This document shows positions 24,866 to 37,000 of a stretch of 64,000 nt of DNA, piece after piece (the first letter of the stretch is position 1; the number at the start of each line of letters is the position of its first letter). Source of the DNA: Chamaecyparis obtusa. Taxonomy: Eukaryota; Streptophyta; Pinopsida; Cupressales; Cupressaceae. Location of the stretch: NCBI GenBank assembly GCA_027943335.1, contig BSBK01006393.1, forward strand, positions 124,001 through 188,000, given 5' to 3'. A program made the translations under genes and the position numbers. The notes below the pieces were generated by a model. The model saw only the letters and a list, made by a program, of their open reading frames with translations, was not told the origin of the DNA and ran no database searches.

Positions 24866-27800
24866 ATGGCATCGACATCATCTGCAAACAAATCAAATAT
24901 CATTAAGGAGGAAGTAGAATTGATTGTAAGGGAAAATTTCATGGAGGTAAAGTTTAAACCGCATCCTAAGGTAGTAGCACAAAAAGATGATATGGGTGCA
25001 TTTTCTAGTATTCCAGATAGGGTTTTGTTGACAGAAGACGTTAGGGTCTATATTCACTGCAAGATTGGTGAAGTAGGTGATTTTGAAACTATTGTTGCTT
25101 ATCAAAAAAATTGTGGACTGGATGGAAAGTTGAGATCCGAATGTAAAAAGATTGAAGAGTCAAGGTTATCATGTTTCACACACCTCCCGCAAACATTCAG
25201 CACTGATTGGATAAGAATCGTGCTTAGCAGATTTCATGACGGCAAATTTTGGTTGGATAAACCCATTGAGATTACAAAGAAGATTGGCAATAGGGTTACT
25301 GGGTACCCTACAACTGATAAAGCTAAAGCCTTTCAAAGTTCATCTCATCATGAAGTTGAAAAGAACACTGGAGCATAATGGGATGGCAGAGCATTAAAGA
25401 TTTCAACAATTAAAGACCTAGTGGTGAAATTCGTAGCTCATGTCATTGGGTATAAGATATTTCAATCTAGTAGATTAAACAGTGTACCCTGCAATGCCGT
25501 GGACATGGCTTATAAGATTGTGAAGAAAGATCACCAGGTTGATCTTGTGGAAATTTTACTACATCAAGTACAAGAGAACATGAAGACTATAAGATCAAAG
25601 AATTCAAACACATGTAAGTATGAATCACTGCTTGTATGTATATTCCTCTACCTGCAAAAATATGTACCTGGCATTGGTGAAGTAAACTGGCAAACTGATA
25701 AACTGATAACTGCACAAATCAATGAAATAATGAAAAGTCTAGGAAAGAATTTGAATAAAGAATTTGATGCCTATTTCAAAGAGTTTAAGACCCAAATGCA
25801 TCAAAGGAGTAGAATTTTAAGGGAATTGGTGGATAAATTTGAGAATGACATATGTTTTGTAGTGAGTACAGATCACTATATGATCAAGGCTGTAGAACCT
25901 AGAATTAAATGGTTGGCACCAATGGGATATGAAATGAACAAATATTTCACCTTGAAATCTATTGATGCACTTTTGGCATTACCAATAGACATCACTGCCA
26001 CTAGGTTTGGTACTTATGATGAAGCTAAGTCAAGGATCACAATAGATATAGAGATCAGAAAAATGTCTCGTAGGGCAAAGAAAATGAAGAAAGACCTTGC
26101 AACAAAATATGGTAATGTATCAGACTCATCTGAGGAGTCACCGGTCAAGGAAACAACTAAAGGTCAGTTGATGCTAGCTGACAAGCCCTATGACAGCAAG
26201 GAAATAGAATCCAACATGGCAAAGGATCACACACCGGTTCCTCCTGCTAATGATGAATAGGAAAAGAAAAAAGGCATGAAGACAAGATCGTCAACTACAG
26301 CCTCATGCCCTCCAAAGAAAGAAGAAATAAAAGTAAAGAAATTGAGGGCAGCTACACCAACAAGAAAATATGCAAAAAGAAAGAACAAACCTATAGCTGA
26401 GGCACAAAAGAAAAGAAGGAAATTCATAAGAAGCAAAGAAGATGTTGAAGAAATAGATGAAGAAGATGATAGAAATCAATTCAAGGTAATTAAACATAAA
26501 GCAAGTACAATTGAAGACATAATAGAAGATATAATTGAGAATGGAAATCTGGCAAATCTAGGCATAAGCAGATTTGACAAAATGTTAACAAAGGAAAAAA
26601 CAAACATAGAACATGCGGTCATCCAAATGATGATCAAATTCAAAAGAGTACCAATGGAGTTCGCATGTCAATTACCAAAGGAACTAGATGACAGAATAAA
26701 TGAGCAATGGGCTACTGCACTAGACACAATGAAAAGAAAAAGAGAAAGGTCACTAGTTCGTATAGCCACAACTAAGAGCTATGATGAAGTCAGTGAATAC
26801 TTGACAACATACCAAGCAAGATTTTTAGTCAAGAATCAAGCACTATAGATATTGGATGAGAATGTGGGTGACATGGATGTCACATGTGACTCATTATGGA
26901 CATCAATTTTGAAAGTTGGAGAGAAAGCTTAACAGGAAGCATTCCTGAAACTGTCTAAGAAGAGACACAATTCTAAAGGTAAAGGTATTTACATTGATAA
27001 TGATAAGGGGAAGTAGGTACAAGACTCCAGTATATCAGTCACTGAGGTGATTGATATTACTGAGCAGAAGGAAGAGATAAGAGTATCATAGGATGCACCA
27101 GATCCAGTAGAGATCCACTTGTAGAAGAAAACTGATGAAGATGTACTCATTGAGGACATCACTAACGGTGATCCTGATGACAAAGATGATGCAGATGTGA
27201 CTATTGAACCATACAGAGATGAAGCAACAAACATTATTAAAAGTGTACTCACATCTTTACTGGGTGAATTACCAGTACTTGTAAAGGTAGTTGAAATACT
27301 TTCACAAGTACAACCTGATGCATCTCTTCCTGCACCAAGCAAAGATACTACAGAAACTCAAGTACCTACACAACCTGTAGATACAAATCAGCCTGATAAA
27401 ATAGAGGCACAGTCTATGGAACCTAAGGAAACTAAAGAATCAAAGACAACTGAGGTGAACCCCTCTGACACTTTAACCGAGACTCCTACACCATCCACCA
27501 AGGAGTAGAAGAAAGAAGATACAGAGTCTATTGGGAAGGATACTTTGAAGAGTGAAGAAAAATCTATTGTTCTTACTGAAAAGAAGTCACCTCTTATATC
27601 AAAGAAGAAGAAGAAAGGAAAAGGGTCGGTCACCATTGACAAAGTAATCATTATTCCTGAATGTGACTTGAGAACACTAAGCCCCGAGGAGTTAATGAAA
27701 TATGGGGAGTTATGTTCTAGAAAAGTGGCACAGGAGAAGCTTAAGCAAGAACATAAATGGAAAGAAATTTTAATTGATGTGCGGGATATTCTCCAATAGA

Positions 27801-28465
27801 TAGTACCAGAGACAAACATTGATGAGAATACTCCCATTATAGATCAACTTGCAACATTAGCCAACAAAATCAATGCCCTTGATATAGATAATAAAAAAAT
27901 AATAGAAGAGAGAGAAAAATCAAGAGTTCAAAACAAGTTGGCAGAAAAGATTAGCAATGAAGTAGCACTTAAAAAGGTAAAATTATTTGATGTTATTACC
28001 GAGGTAAAATCCATTACCCAGATAATCTATCAAATGCTAATCAAGCTTTGTACTTCAGACACCTTCACAGTCAAGGTCAGTGAAAAGATATGAGGATTAG
28101 AAGCAGAAATCAAGTTGAGTACAACTATAGCTACAACTGAGCCCGATGCTTTCTTAAAGCATATTCACAGAGTACAAGAACTTTGATGGTTGATAGTAGA
28201 TCTAAGAAGACAAGAAGAGACAATAATAGATCAGGTTACAGAGTCACAGAAAGAACTCACTCCATACTTGAACATTTTTTAAATGCACATTGTCAAAGCT
28301 GAGCAATGCGTCACCACACCTAAGATTTTGGTGTTGGACAATATCTTTGACATGCATCCCCAAGTCGGTCTTGAGCATATTGCTCTTACCAACTTGAAAG
28401 AGGAGTGGGACAACCTCTTAAAGTCTTTTCAGAAAACCCATCAAACACTTTTTGCTAAGATGTAA
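24866..28465 (+). pseudogene. ORF2 of element B (1,199-residue unknown protein)
   Basis: ATGGCATCGACATC opens a frame of 1,200 codons that stays in register over 3.6 kb with only point stops (for example 25376-25378, 26258-26260 and 26846-26848). Visible parts: residues 1-170, a conserved globular-looking block (MGAFSSIPDRVLL, VLSRFHDGKFWLD, GYPTTDKAKA); 185-260, VIGYKIFQSSRLNSVPC to LLVCIFLYLQKY, recalling the 'putative plant transposon protein' domain; 340-400, IKWLAPMGYEM and RFGTYDEAKS; 470-530, a Lys/Arg-rich probably nuclear-targeting region; 700-900, acidic and Thr/Pro-rich low complexity; about 915-940, a KKKKGKGSV basic patch; and a helical C-terminus ending GLEHIALTNLKEEWDNLL. No enzyme motif was found, and there is no similarity to pol. 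Confidence 0.75.
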
Positions 28466-28695
28466 GTATACTGTATATCTACTTTTGTATTTGGCATTAT
28501 TATCAAAAAGGGGGGAAAACATGTATATGCCAAATAGGTTATAAGTTTTTGTATACTACATACTACTGGGAGCATGTACCGAGGGGGATTACTTTTGTAG
28601 TACTTAGAAATTTTTGATATGTATATGTATATGGTGGAGATATTTGGAGTATATACATTTTGTCTATATACATCTGAAGTTTTGATACTTATGCC

Positions 28696-28707
28696 AAAGG
28701 GGGAGAT
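28696..28707 (+). other. Polypurine tract of B
   Basis: AAAGGGGGAGAT directly precedes the 3' LTR. This is the plus-strand priming site and has the form common in plant copia elements. Confidence 0.85.
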
Positions 28708-29938
28708 TGTTAATATCTATTGAGCATTCAAGGTTGTCATTAGTATCAAAGGTTATCAAACAGATTAGTTGGTAACTTATATTCAGTTGGTCAGTAACCA
28801 AGAGCAAGACAGAGCAGTTGGTAAAGCCTCTACACCGAGCATTATACAATTTACTGAGCACCAGCAGACACCAACACCGATGGATAGTAAACACCGAGCA
28901 TCATAGTATACACCGAGTAGTTTATACAGTGTTTATCGAGGATCAAAGAAAATGGTATAGTAATTTGAAATGACACATTCTTCTATGAAAACAATAACAA
29001 CATATTGTAAAATGGTTTACCAAGATCGAGCAACATTTATTGTAAAAGATATTCATTAAATGCAATGATTATCTTATTTGTAATAGTTGATCTACGTTAA
29101 TTTTGCACTGTAGATCTTAGGGTTATGATTATTTTTGTAACCTAATTTTTTTGTTAAAGCAGCAAAACATAACGCTATATATTCTATATGTTCACATTAT
29201 TTTTTGGGTGGTGAACTGATATATATGAATCGCGGAGCACTTGAAGCTATTACCTAACTTCAAGTCAGTCGGTTATCAAAGCAGAAAAAAGAACAAAAGT
29301 TATCAGATTAAGCAAAATCAAAAAGGGCTACCGAGTTGATTCAGAGCAGAGATACATCACAGTCAAGGTGATATTTGTGAGCACTTATAGATCTATATCA
29401 AACAATTAAGTTTTCATATAACAGATAATTATCCTATTACTTTCTAACAATTGTGATAGAGTTTTTGATTAAATCTCTTAACCGAGTAGACTTAAAATTC
29501 TTTTGTAAATCTCTTAACCGAGTGCACACTACATCAGTGTTTTTAAAATCCTATAACTAGGTAGATCTAGCTGATCTGATATGTTACTCCTAATAGGGTA
29601 AGATCACCAGAAGTGATCAAAACTTGTAGCCTTAATAGGCAAAACTTTTCTATCTGCAGTAGTGAAGAATTTGTGGGTGTCATCCCCACCGCAGTTTTTA
29701 CCTTCTTACAAGGGTTTTTGCGTTATCAAAATACTTGTGTTATGTGTTTATCATGTTGATCTCATGTTGTTTACTTTCTGTAAATTAACTAGATGATTGA
29801 TACATGTAATTTTATTCAAGTTATTTTGGCTGGTTATCACAATAGATGAACATAGATTTGAAAGTTTTACAAGTGAAAGTTTTAGAAGGCATTGATTCAC
29901 CCCTCCCCTCTTAGTACCTATCTCTCCTAATTCCAAAA
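28708..29938 (+). repeat. 3' LTR of element B
   Basis: The length (1,231 bp) equals that of the 5' LTR. It begins TGTTAATATCTATTGAGC and ends near TAATTCCAAAA. Differences from the 5' copy are scattered, mostly transitions. Confidence 0.85.
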
Positions 29939-30280
29939 ATTTCTCACTAAAGAAAGCAACAAGTTTACCCTCTTGACTCAATATAGCTCCTATTGCACTT
30001 CCACTTGCAACACATTCAACTTGAAATACCTTATTGAAATTAGGTAAAGCCAACACAACTAATTCTTCAACCTTCTACTTTAGAGTCTCAAAACTCTTAT
30101 CAACTCCATATGTCCATTTGAATTCTCTTTTGTCTCCTCTCATAGTCTCAGTCATAGCATTATAAATTGAACTAAAATTCCTAATGAACTTTCGGTAAAA
30201 ACTTGCCAAACCATGAAATGATCTTACCTCACTAGCATTCTTAGGTGTAGGCCATTTCAAAATAGCTTCAACCTTTTCAA
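29939..30280 (-). pseudogene. G1 chromovirus pol: RT end and RNase H start
   Basis: The minus strand reads KVEAILKWPTPKN, then FHGLASFYRKFIRNFSSI (RT connection), a stop, and [18 protein letters not shown] with VAFFSEK (Ty3-type RNase H start). It continues upstream into 45963-45832 after removal of element C, and downstream into 21615 after removal of element B. The RNase H Asp that normally precedes ASG is changed (ECVASG). Confidence 0.88.
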
Positions 30281-31562
30281 TGTGTGCGTGAAAATTGTAC
30301 CTGATCTGTAGACACAACACTCAGTAAAACATTAGAGGTTAGTGATAATCAAAATCGTGCAAAATTGAAATCTAACCTAATCAAGTAATTTACTGCCTTC
30401 TAGTAGGTGCGAAATTAATGTTCTCAGATTGTAATCAAGATCAGTGACCTAGACGACACCTAAATGAAGGATTTGAATGCAAAAGATGGATATGAAATTG
30501 AATGCAATTAATCTATATTTTTTATATTTTCTATGCAATAAGAATGATAAAAACTGATATGAATCTATGAATGCTATTGAAAACTGATATGAAATGAATG
30601 CTAAATGATCTAACAATGAAGATTCTAACAATGATATGAAAACTATGAAATTCTATGCTAAGATATAAAAACTATGCAATTGAAATTGATCTCACAAAGC
30701 TTTGAATTCACAAGTTGATTCTTTCAAGCTCCAATTGTGCAAATTCTCCAAATCTGATATGCTATGATTCCTGTAGAGTAAGTTTGCAATTTGTGAGATG
30801 ATTGAGAGATGAATTATGAAGAGCTGAGCATTATTTTTATAGAAATCCAAGGCTTTGGAGGTGCATGGGAAAAAAAGCCATAAATCACTCAAATAACTCA
30901 GGTTGATTTTTGAGTTATTTTATAATAAATGATAATTAACTCAAAAAAATATGCAAAAGCTAAGTTTTAACTCAAAATAGAGTTTAGCTTTAATTGATAA
31001 TTGATAGTTGTTTGCTTTTATGATTGTGCATGTTTTATTTATGAATTAATTTAATAATAAAGTGATTTATTTCCAACTTAACTGCTTTTAAAAATAAAAC
31101 AATTGATTTATGGGTTAATCAATTATTTAATCAAACTTTTATTAAAAACTATATTATTAAATAATGACAACTTGCTTTAATTAATTAAATAAGAATTTAA
31201 TCAATTATTCATATGATATTAGATTTATTGTCAAAATTAAATAATACAATTAATAATATATATAATTAAATTTAATTACACAATTAAGTGGCAAATATTA
31301 AATCTAATTAATTAAATATGAAAATATTCAATTAATCAAACTTTAGGATAAATGTGATTTATTGCCAAATAATTATAAAATTAAAGATAATTATGATGAT
31401 TAGGAATATTACTAGGAATATTCTCCAATGTAGAATTTAAGATAATCAATTATGATTCGATGATGTTTAGATGTGCCTTAGGTTAGGACTTTGATGTCAA
31501 TTTCGTTCGAATTGAAGATGTAGGATATTAATGAACTTATAGCCCATTTTTGGGGTATTACA
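30281..31562 (-). repeat. 3' LTR of element C
   Basis: On the minus strand it runs from TGTAATACCCC to CACGCACACA. A TATA box (CTATAAAAATAA on the minus strand, around 30833-30844) is visible. AT-rich throughout the middle. Confidence 0.92.
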
Positions 31563-31576
31563 TTTTGCCCCTCTTT
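31563..31576 (-). other. Polypurine tract of C
   Basis: AAAGAGGGGCAAAA on the minus strand ends at the first base of the 3' LTR. Confidence 0.85.
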
Positions 31577-34012
31577 GAATTACTGTGCGAAGCGCAGTGG
31601 TTCAAAGATAGTCTGTGTTTGATAGAGATATGAAACTGATGTTTGAAATTGATAATTGATATGAGATAGAAGCTGCTTGATATTGAATTGATATGGAGAT
31701 AATAGGTCCTGAATGACCAAAGATAATGTTCACTGTAGCAACAAATGAACCTATGATTGTGAAAAAGTGTCAAAATGCCTGATTCTGAACCTTAGGATTG
31801 ATAAGAAGTGAGTGACCTGTTCTAGACTCGATTGTCTTAGCAGAACTAGCAGGTATCACATCTGAACCCTTTAGTTGCCGAAGAACCAAGGAAAGAACAC
31901 TATGATCTGATGGTTGCAAAAAACTGATATAGTTTACAATATTAGGAGAATACCAGATTGATATGGATCTTGATGAATCTGATATGCCCCAAGTGATGAT
32001 AGATTTGCCCCGAGCGATGAGGACTTTTGATGAATCAGTAACTAGACGTGATTGTTTGTCTTGATCACTGATGAAAGATATTGATAGAATTTGATTTACA
32101 GACTTTGAATGATGTGCAATACCATGCCCCCTTCGGGGTTAAAATTGAAATCTGACAAGAAAAGTCAGCTTTGAGAGTTTAGAAGGATGTTAATTGATTT
32201 GAGAAGTGGTTAAACACGTCCAGTGAATGCATTCTACATCGTTGAGAGGTCCTGGAGACTAAGTTTGACTAGGTTTGACCATGAGTTGACCATGGTTAAC
32301 CAAGTTGAAATTTTGATAGTTTGATGTAAGATAATCTATTAAGTTGAATACTAGATTTTTGTGATGATTGAAGGTTGATTATGCAAGTAGTTAATAATAT
32401 GAATGATCTCAGATTTGAATTTTGATCCCGAAAAAAGATTCTACTTACTATTTCATTGGAGGAACCTTCATGTGAGATTCAGCTCTTGTTAGAGTGGAAG
32501 AGGTGATTTGAAGAATCGTTTAAGCATTGAAGTTCGTTTAGCCATTGTGAGATCATGCAAACATGAAAAATGCAAAGAGACATGCAAGATGAAATGCAAC
32601 CTAAGACCTAGGACCTAGTCACTGATCATGTGTCGATTTGTTATCATCATTGAACTTTTAGGTAACCGGATAAATCAATACAATGCCCACTAGCCATGAA
32701 ACCATAGACATATGAATATCGATTTGTATGCACAAGAATCAATACAACACCCACTGGTTATACAACCATGGACATATGAATATTGATTTATTTTCAGAAT
32801 GTTGGATCAGATATAAGCACCAAGGCACAAACGCCAGGATGACATGAATATCATGTCCATTTTGATATAGCAATTTGTACAAGCATCAAAACATAAATGT
32901 CATGATGACCTGAGTATGCCTTGCATGGAAAACACATCAAACAGTCAAGAGATCATTCTAAATCCAATGTGAATCACCCGTGGTGACCCTTTATCATTCA
33001 CCTCCTTAGGCAAGATCCGGTTTCACAGTAGGAGAAAAAATTTACTCAAAAAGACAATAGTTAGATCAAACTTCCTTGAATTGTCTGGGTATCAATGGTC
33101 GAGGTACGCATGGCCATCCAATTCGAGATAGAGGCTCTTATAGTCGGACACCATTTCAATCCAGAATTTCCAAAGTTGTTAGATTTTCACATACAAGCAG
33201 AAGACAAAGAAAAGATTATGCCCCCAGTCATCACTCTCTAAATCCTATAAAGGACATCATCGAAGAGCTCGAAGGGACACAATATGCAAAAATCTCAATG
33301 CGAATCAGTAAGCATACAAGGAGATAAAAGCATGTAAAAAGCATAGATTGTTTTCAATTGAGTTTTGATATTTGAGTGCGTTGTTGTAAATGCAAAATCC
33401 TTTCTGGAGACAAGACTGACTGACTGACTCACATGAAGCTTCAAAGGACTCTGAGTGGATATGACACATCTAAGATACATTGGAGACTATAAGATATGAC
33501 ATTGATTGCCCCCAAGTGTTAAACATTGATAGGATACAGACGCTTGAGCTGATTGGTGTACAGACTGACTTATTGAAAATTGGAAATGCGAAAACAAACC
33601 AGGAGATATGTACAACTAAAGCAAGACTGAAAGCTAGGAAAGACCAAGATTGCACTGATAGATGGAGCATTTGGAACAAGTGGCACCCGTTTGCCAGGTT
33701 TTCACCATCTTGGCAGAGATTCTATTTTTGCTACCAAGGCGCCTGTTTCCAGGTTTTCACCAAGGCACTTTTTCTTTTTTTTCATTTTTTGTATTTTTTC
33801 ATTTTTTTAATTTTTTTCTACTTTTGATATTTTTTTGAATTTTTTGAATTTTTGATTTTTTTTTTTTTTTTGGTGAATTTTTTATATTTTTTCAATTTTT
33901 TTGTGAATCATCAAGGCGCCTATTGCTAGGTTTTCACCAATATGTCCATTCTTTTCAGGACTTTTTCTGATTTTTAGGATTTTTTCAGGACATTTACCAA
34001 GCACTGAATGCC
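31577..34012 (-). other. 3' untranslated region of C
   Basis: About 2.4 kb between the pol stop and the purine tract, without a credible gene. It holds a pure low-complexity T/A tract (33770-33905 on the plus strand). Near 33700-33935 there are repeated copies of a block containing AGGCGCCT and GGTTTTCACCA. Element E has the same blocks at 61830-62030. Long 3' regions of this kind are usual in Tat elements. Confidence 0.65.
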
Positions 34013-37000
34013 TTAGGCATAGAATTTCTTCAGATGGAGAACGTTGATTGGTTCTCAGAGCTGTTCTCCTTCAGTTGTTGAGAGTTGATAGGCACTAGAG
34101 CCAAAAGTAGCAGTGATAACAAAGGGACCCAACCAATTGGGTTCGAACTTCCCCTTGCGTTCTCGATGGGATTGATTTTTAGGATTTTCTCTCAAGACTA
34201 GATCACCAACCTGAAATTATCTGTGTCTGACTTTCTTGTTGTAGCCTCTAGACATTCTCTTCTGATATACTCTAAGATGATCATACGCTACTTGTCTACG
34301 CTCATCTAGTAGTTCAAGTTCTTGCAACCTAGACACTCTGTAGTCATCGTCGATGACAAGTCCATGCATTTTGATTCTGAGTGATGAGATTTCAACCTCA
34401 ATAGGCAGTACCGCTTCAGACCCATAAACTAAAGTGAATGGTGTAGCCCCAGTAGGCATTCTGATACTAGTTCTGTAGGCCTAGAGAGCTGGATTGATCA
34501 TCAGATGCTAGTCTCTTCCTATTTTATTCACTGTTCTGTGCAAGATTTTCAAGAGATTTTTGTTTGAAGCCTCAGCTTGTCCATTCCCTTGAGGATAGTA
34601 AATAGAAGACCAATGTTGTGTAATCTTGAATTTAGCACATAAGTCATCTAGATCCTTGTTTTTGAATTGTCCCCTGTTATTTGTGATTATGGAATGAGGG
34701 ATCCCATATCTGCAAATGATGTAGTTTAGGATGAACATAGAAATCTGTTTCCCCATTGCTTGTGTTAGAGGAACTGCTTCTACCCATTTTGTAAAATAAT
34801 CTGTAGCTATGATTATATGGGTATGTCCATTAGAAGAGTGCGGATGGATAGCGCCTATGAGATCAAATTCCCATTGTTGAAAAGGCCATTATGTAGTAAA
34901 GGGAATTAGATCTCTCCCTGGAGCATGAATCAAGTTGCCATGTACTTGACACTTTTGATAGTTTTTAGCAAATTTAATAGCCTCTTTCTCCATTTCAGGC
35001 CAATAGTACCGAGCCCTAATAAGTTTTTGAGCTAACGTTAAACTGTTCAAGTGTGACCCACATATACCCTCGTGGACTTCCTCTAATGCACATTGAGACT
35101 CTTCCCGTTCTAAACAGCTAAGCAGTGTACCATCTAGACCTCATTTGTACAGATCATTACTAATGATGACATATCAGGATGCAGATCAGATAAGGTTTCA
35201 TTTCTCAAAATGGTTAAAGGACTCAGGGATGATTTGGTTGTGGAGATAGGAGAACAAATTTTTGTAGCGAGATGAGTCATAACCTACAACAGTGCCGATC
35301 ATGCGGGTTTCAGGGGAGTCATATGCAGGATAGGATAGGGCTTCCACCAGGAACTCGTAGTGTAGCTCATGTTTGGACTGCTGTAAGAGAGTAGATAGTG
35401 TCACCATTGCATCGGAAGCCTTATTCTCCGTTCTGGGTATTTTCTCAAATGTGATAGAGATGAAGTATTTCTTTAAATCATCTACCATTCTCTTGTAAGG
35501 AATGAGCTTTTCATCTTTGGTTTGGTACACATCATTGACTTGGTGGATAACCAATTGTGAGTCTCCATGGATGTGCATCTCTGTAACTCTCCACTGTATT
35601 GCCATTTTCATACCATTGAGAAGTGCCTCATATTCAACAATATTGTTTGTGCAAGGAAATTTTAGTCTAAATGCTTTGGGTATCGAGTATCCTTGAGGAG
35701 TGATGAACAATATGCCTGCTCCAGATCTATTTTGTGTGTAGGAGCCATCAAAGAATAACTGCCATTCTCTAGAAGAGAAGTGCATGATAGAGGAATTAGG
35801 AAATTCTATTTGCATGGGTGTATCATCAAACAGTGGTGCTTCAGCTAATTGATCAGCAATGACCTGTCCTTTGATAGCTTTTCTTTCAACATATTCAATG
35901 TCAAATTCACTCAAGAGCATGACCCATTTAGCTAGTCTACCTGTGAGGGCAGCTTTGCTTAGTAGGTACTTCAGTGGATCAATCTTAGCTACCAAATGAG
36001 TGGTATGAGCTAACATGTAATGTCTCAGTTTCTATGATGCAAAGATCACAATGAGACAAGCTTTCTCAATCATAGAATAGTTCTTTTCAGACGCCACCAA
36101 TGTTCTTCTTATATAGTAGATGGCTCTTTCCTTTTTGTTCTCATCATGCTATGCTAGCAATGCCCCCAGTGATGTATCTGTTGTGGAGACATATAATATT
36201 AATGGCTTCCCATGAATAGGAGGCATTAAGATAGGAGGATTTGAGAGATAATTCTTGATATGATCAAAATTCTTTGCACAGTCTTCATTCCATGCAAAGG
36301 TCACACCTTTATGTAATGTCTTTGTGAAAGGTTGTGATATGTCAACTAACTGTGATATGAATCTTCTGATGGACTGTACTCTCCCTTGCAAAGTTTGCAT
36401 TTGACTGATATTCTTGGGAGGTTGCATCTCTATGATAGCTTTCACCTTAGCTGGATCGACCTCAATGCCTTTCTTTGAAACTATGTATCCTAAGAGCTTT
36501 CTAGAAGTGACACCAAAAGCACACTTCTTAGGATTTAGTCAGAGACTAAACTGTTCCATTCTATCTAGGATCATGCTCAACTCTATTAGATGTTCAGTTC
36601 TAATCATGGATTTTGCCAAGGTATCATCCACGTAATCCTCCATTGTTTTATGCATCATATCATGAAAAATAGATGTCATTGCTCTTTGATATGTAGCTCC
36701 AGCATTTTTGAGTCTGAATGGCATAACATTCCAACAGAAGGTTCCCCACGCACATGTGAAAGCTATTTTCTCTTGATCTTCTAGAGCAATTTTGATTTGG
36801 TTGTACCCAGAAAAGCCATCCATTAAGGAATACATTTCATAGCCCGCAATCATGTCCACTATCATATCAATGTTAGGCAGCAGAAAATCATCCTTAGGGC
36901 ATGCTCTGTTCACATCTCTAAAGTCCGTGCACACTCTGATTGAACCATCTGGTTTTGAAATAGGTACAATGTTAGAGATCCACTCAGCATAGTCTATGAC

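Larger units (their letters stand above)
21616..29938 (+). mobile_element. Element B: pol-less LTR retrotransposon inside G1
   Basis: The 8.32-kb element has two 1,231-bp LTRs, an exact initiator-Met primer site, a perfect AAAGGGGGAGAT purine tract, ORF1 and ORF2. It interrupts the G1 RNase H between FFSEK and LNDAKRKY; without it the G1 frame reads straight through. The left flank is tcaat (21611-21615). At the right end the target copy appears damaged by a 3-bp loss, so the last base is uncertain by a few positions. Like A, it carries no pol gene and would need enzymes from another element. Confidence 0.88.

Noticed and set aside
25612..25625. ACATGTAAGTATG as a 5' splice site inside ORF2 of B
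   Set aside because: The frame and the conservation with A continue straight through it (CKYESLLVC), so no intron is needed.
30449..30631. 60-codon minus-strand frame, repeated nearly identically at 44718-44900
   Set aside because: Both copies are the same position in the two LTRs of element C; repetition reflects LTR identity, not coding conservation.
33770..33905. Poly-T/A tract as a Pol III terminator or LINE tail
   Set aside because: It lies inside the 3' region of element C, and E has a shorter version at the same place; simple-sequence expansion explains it.
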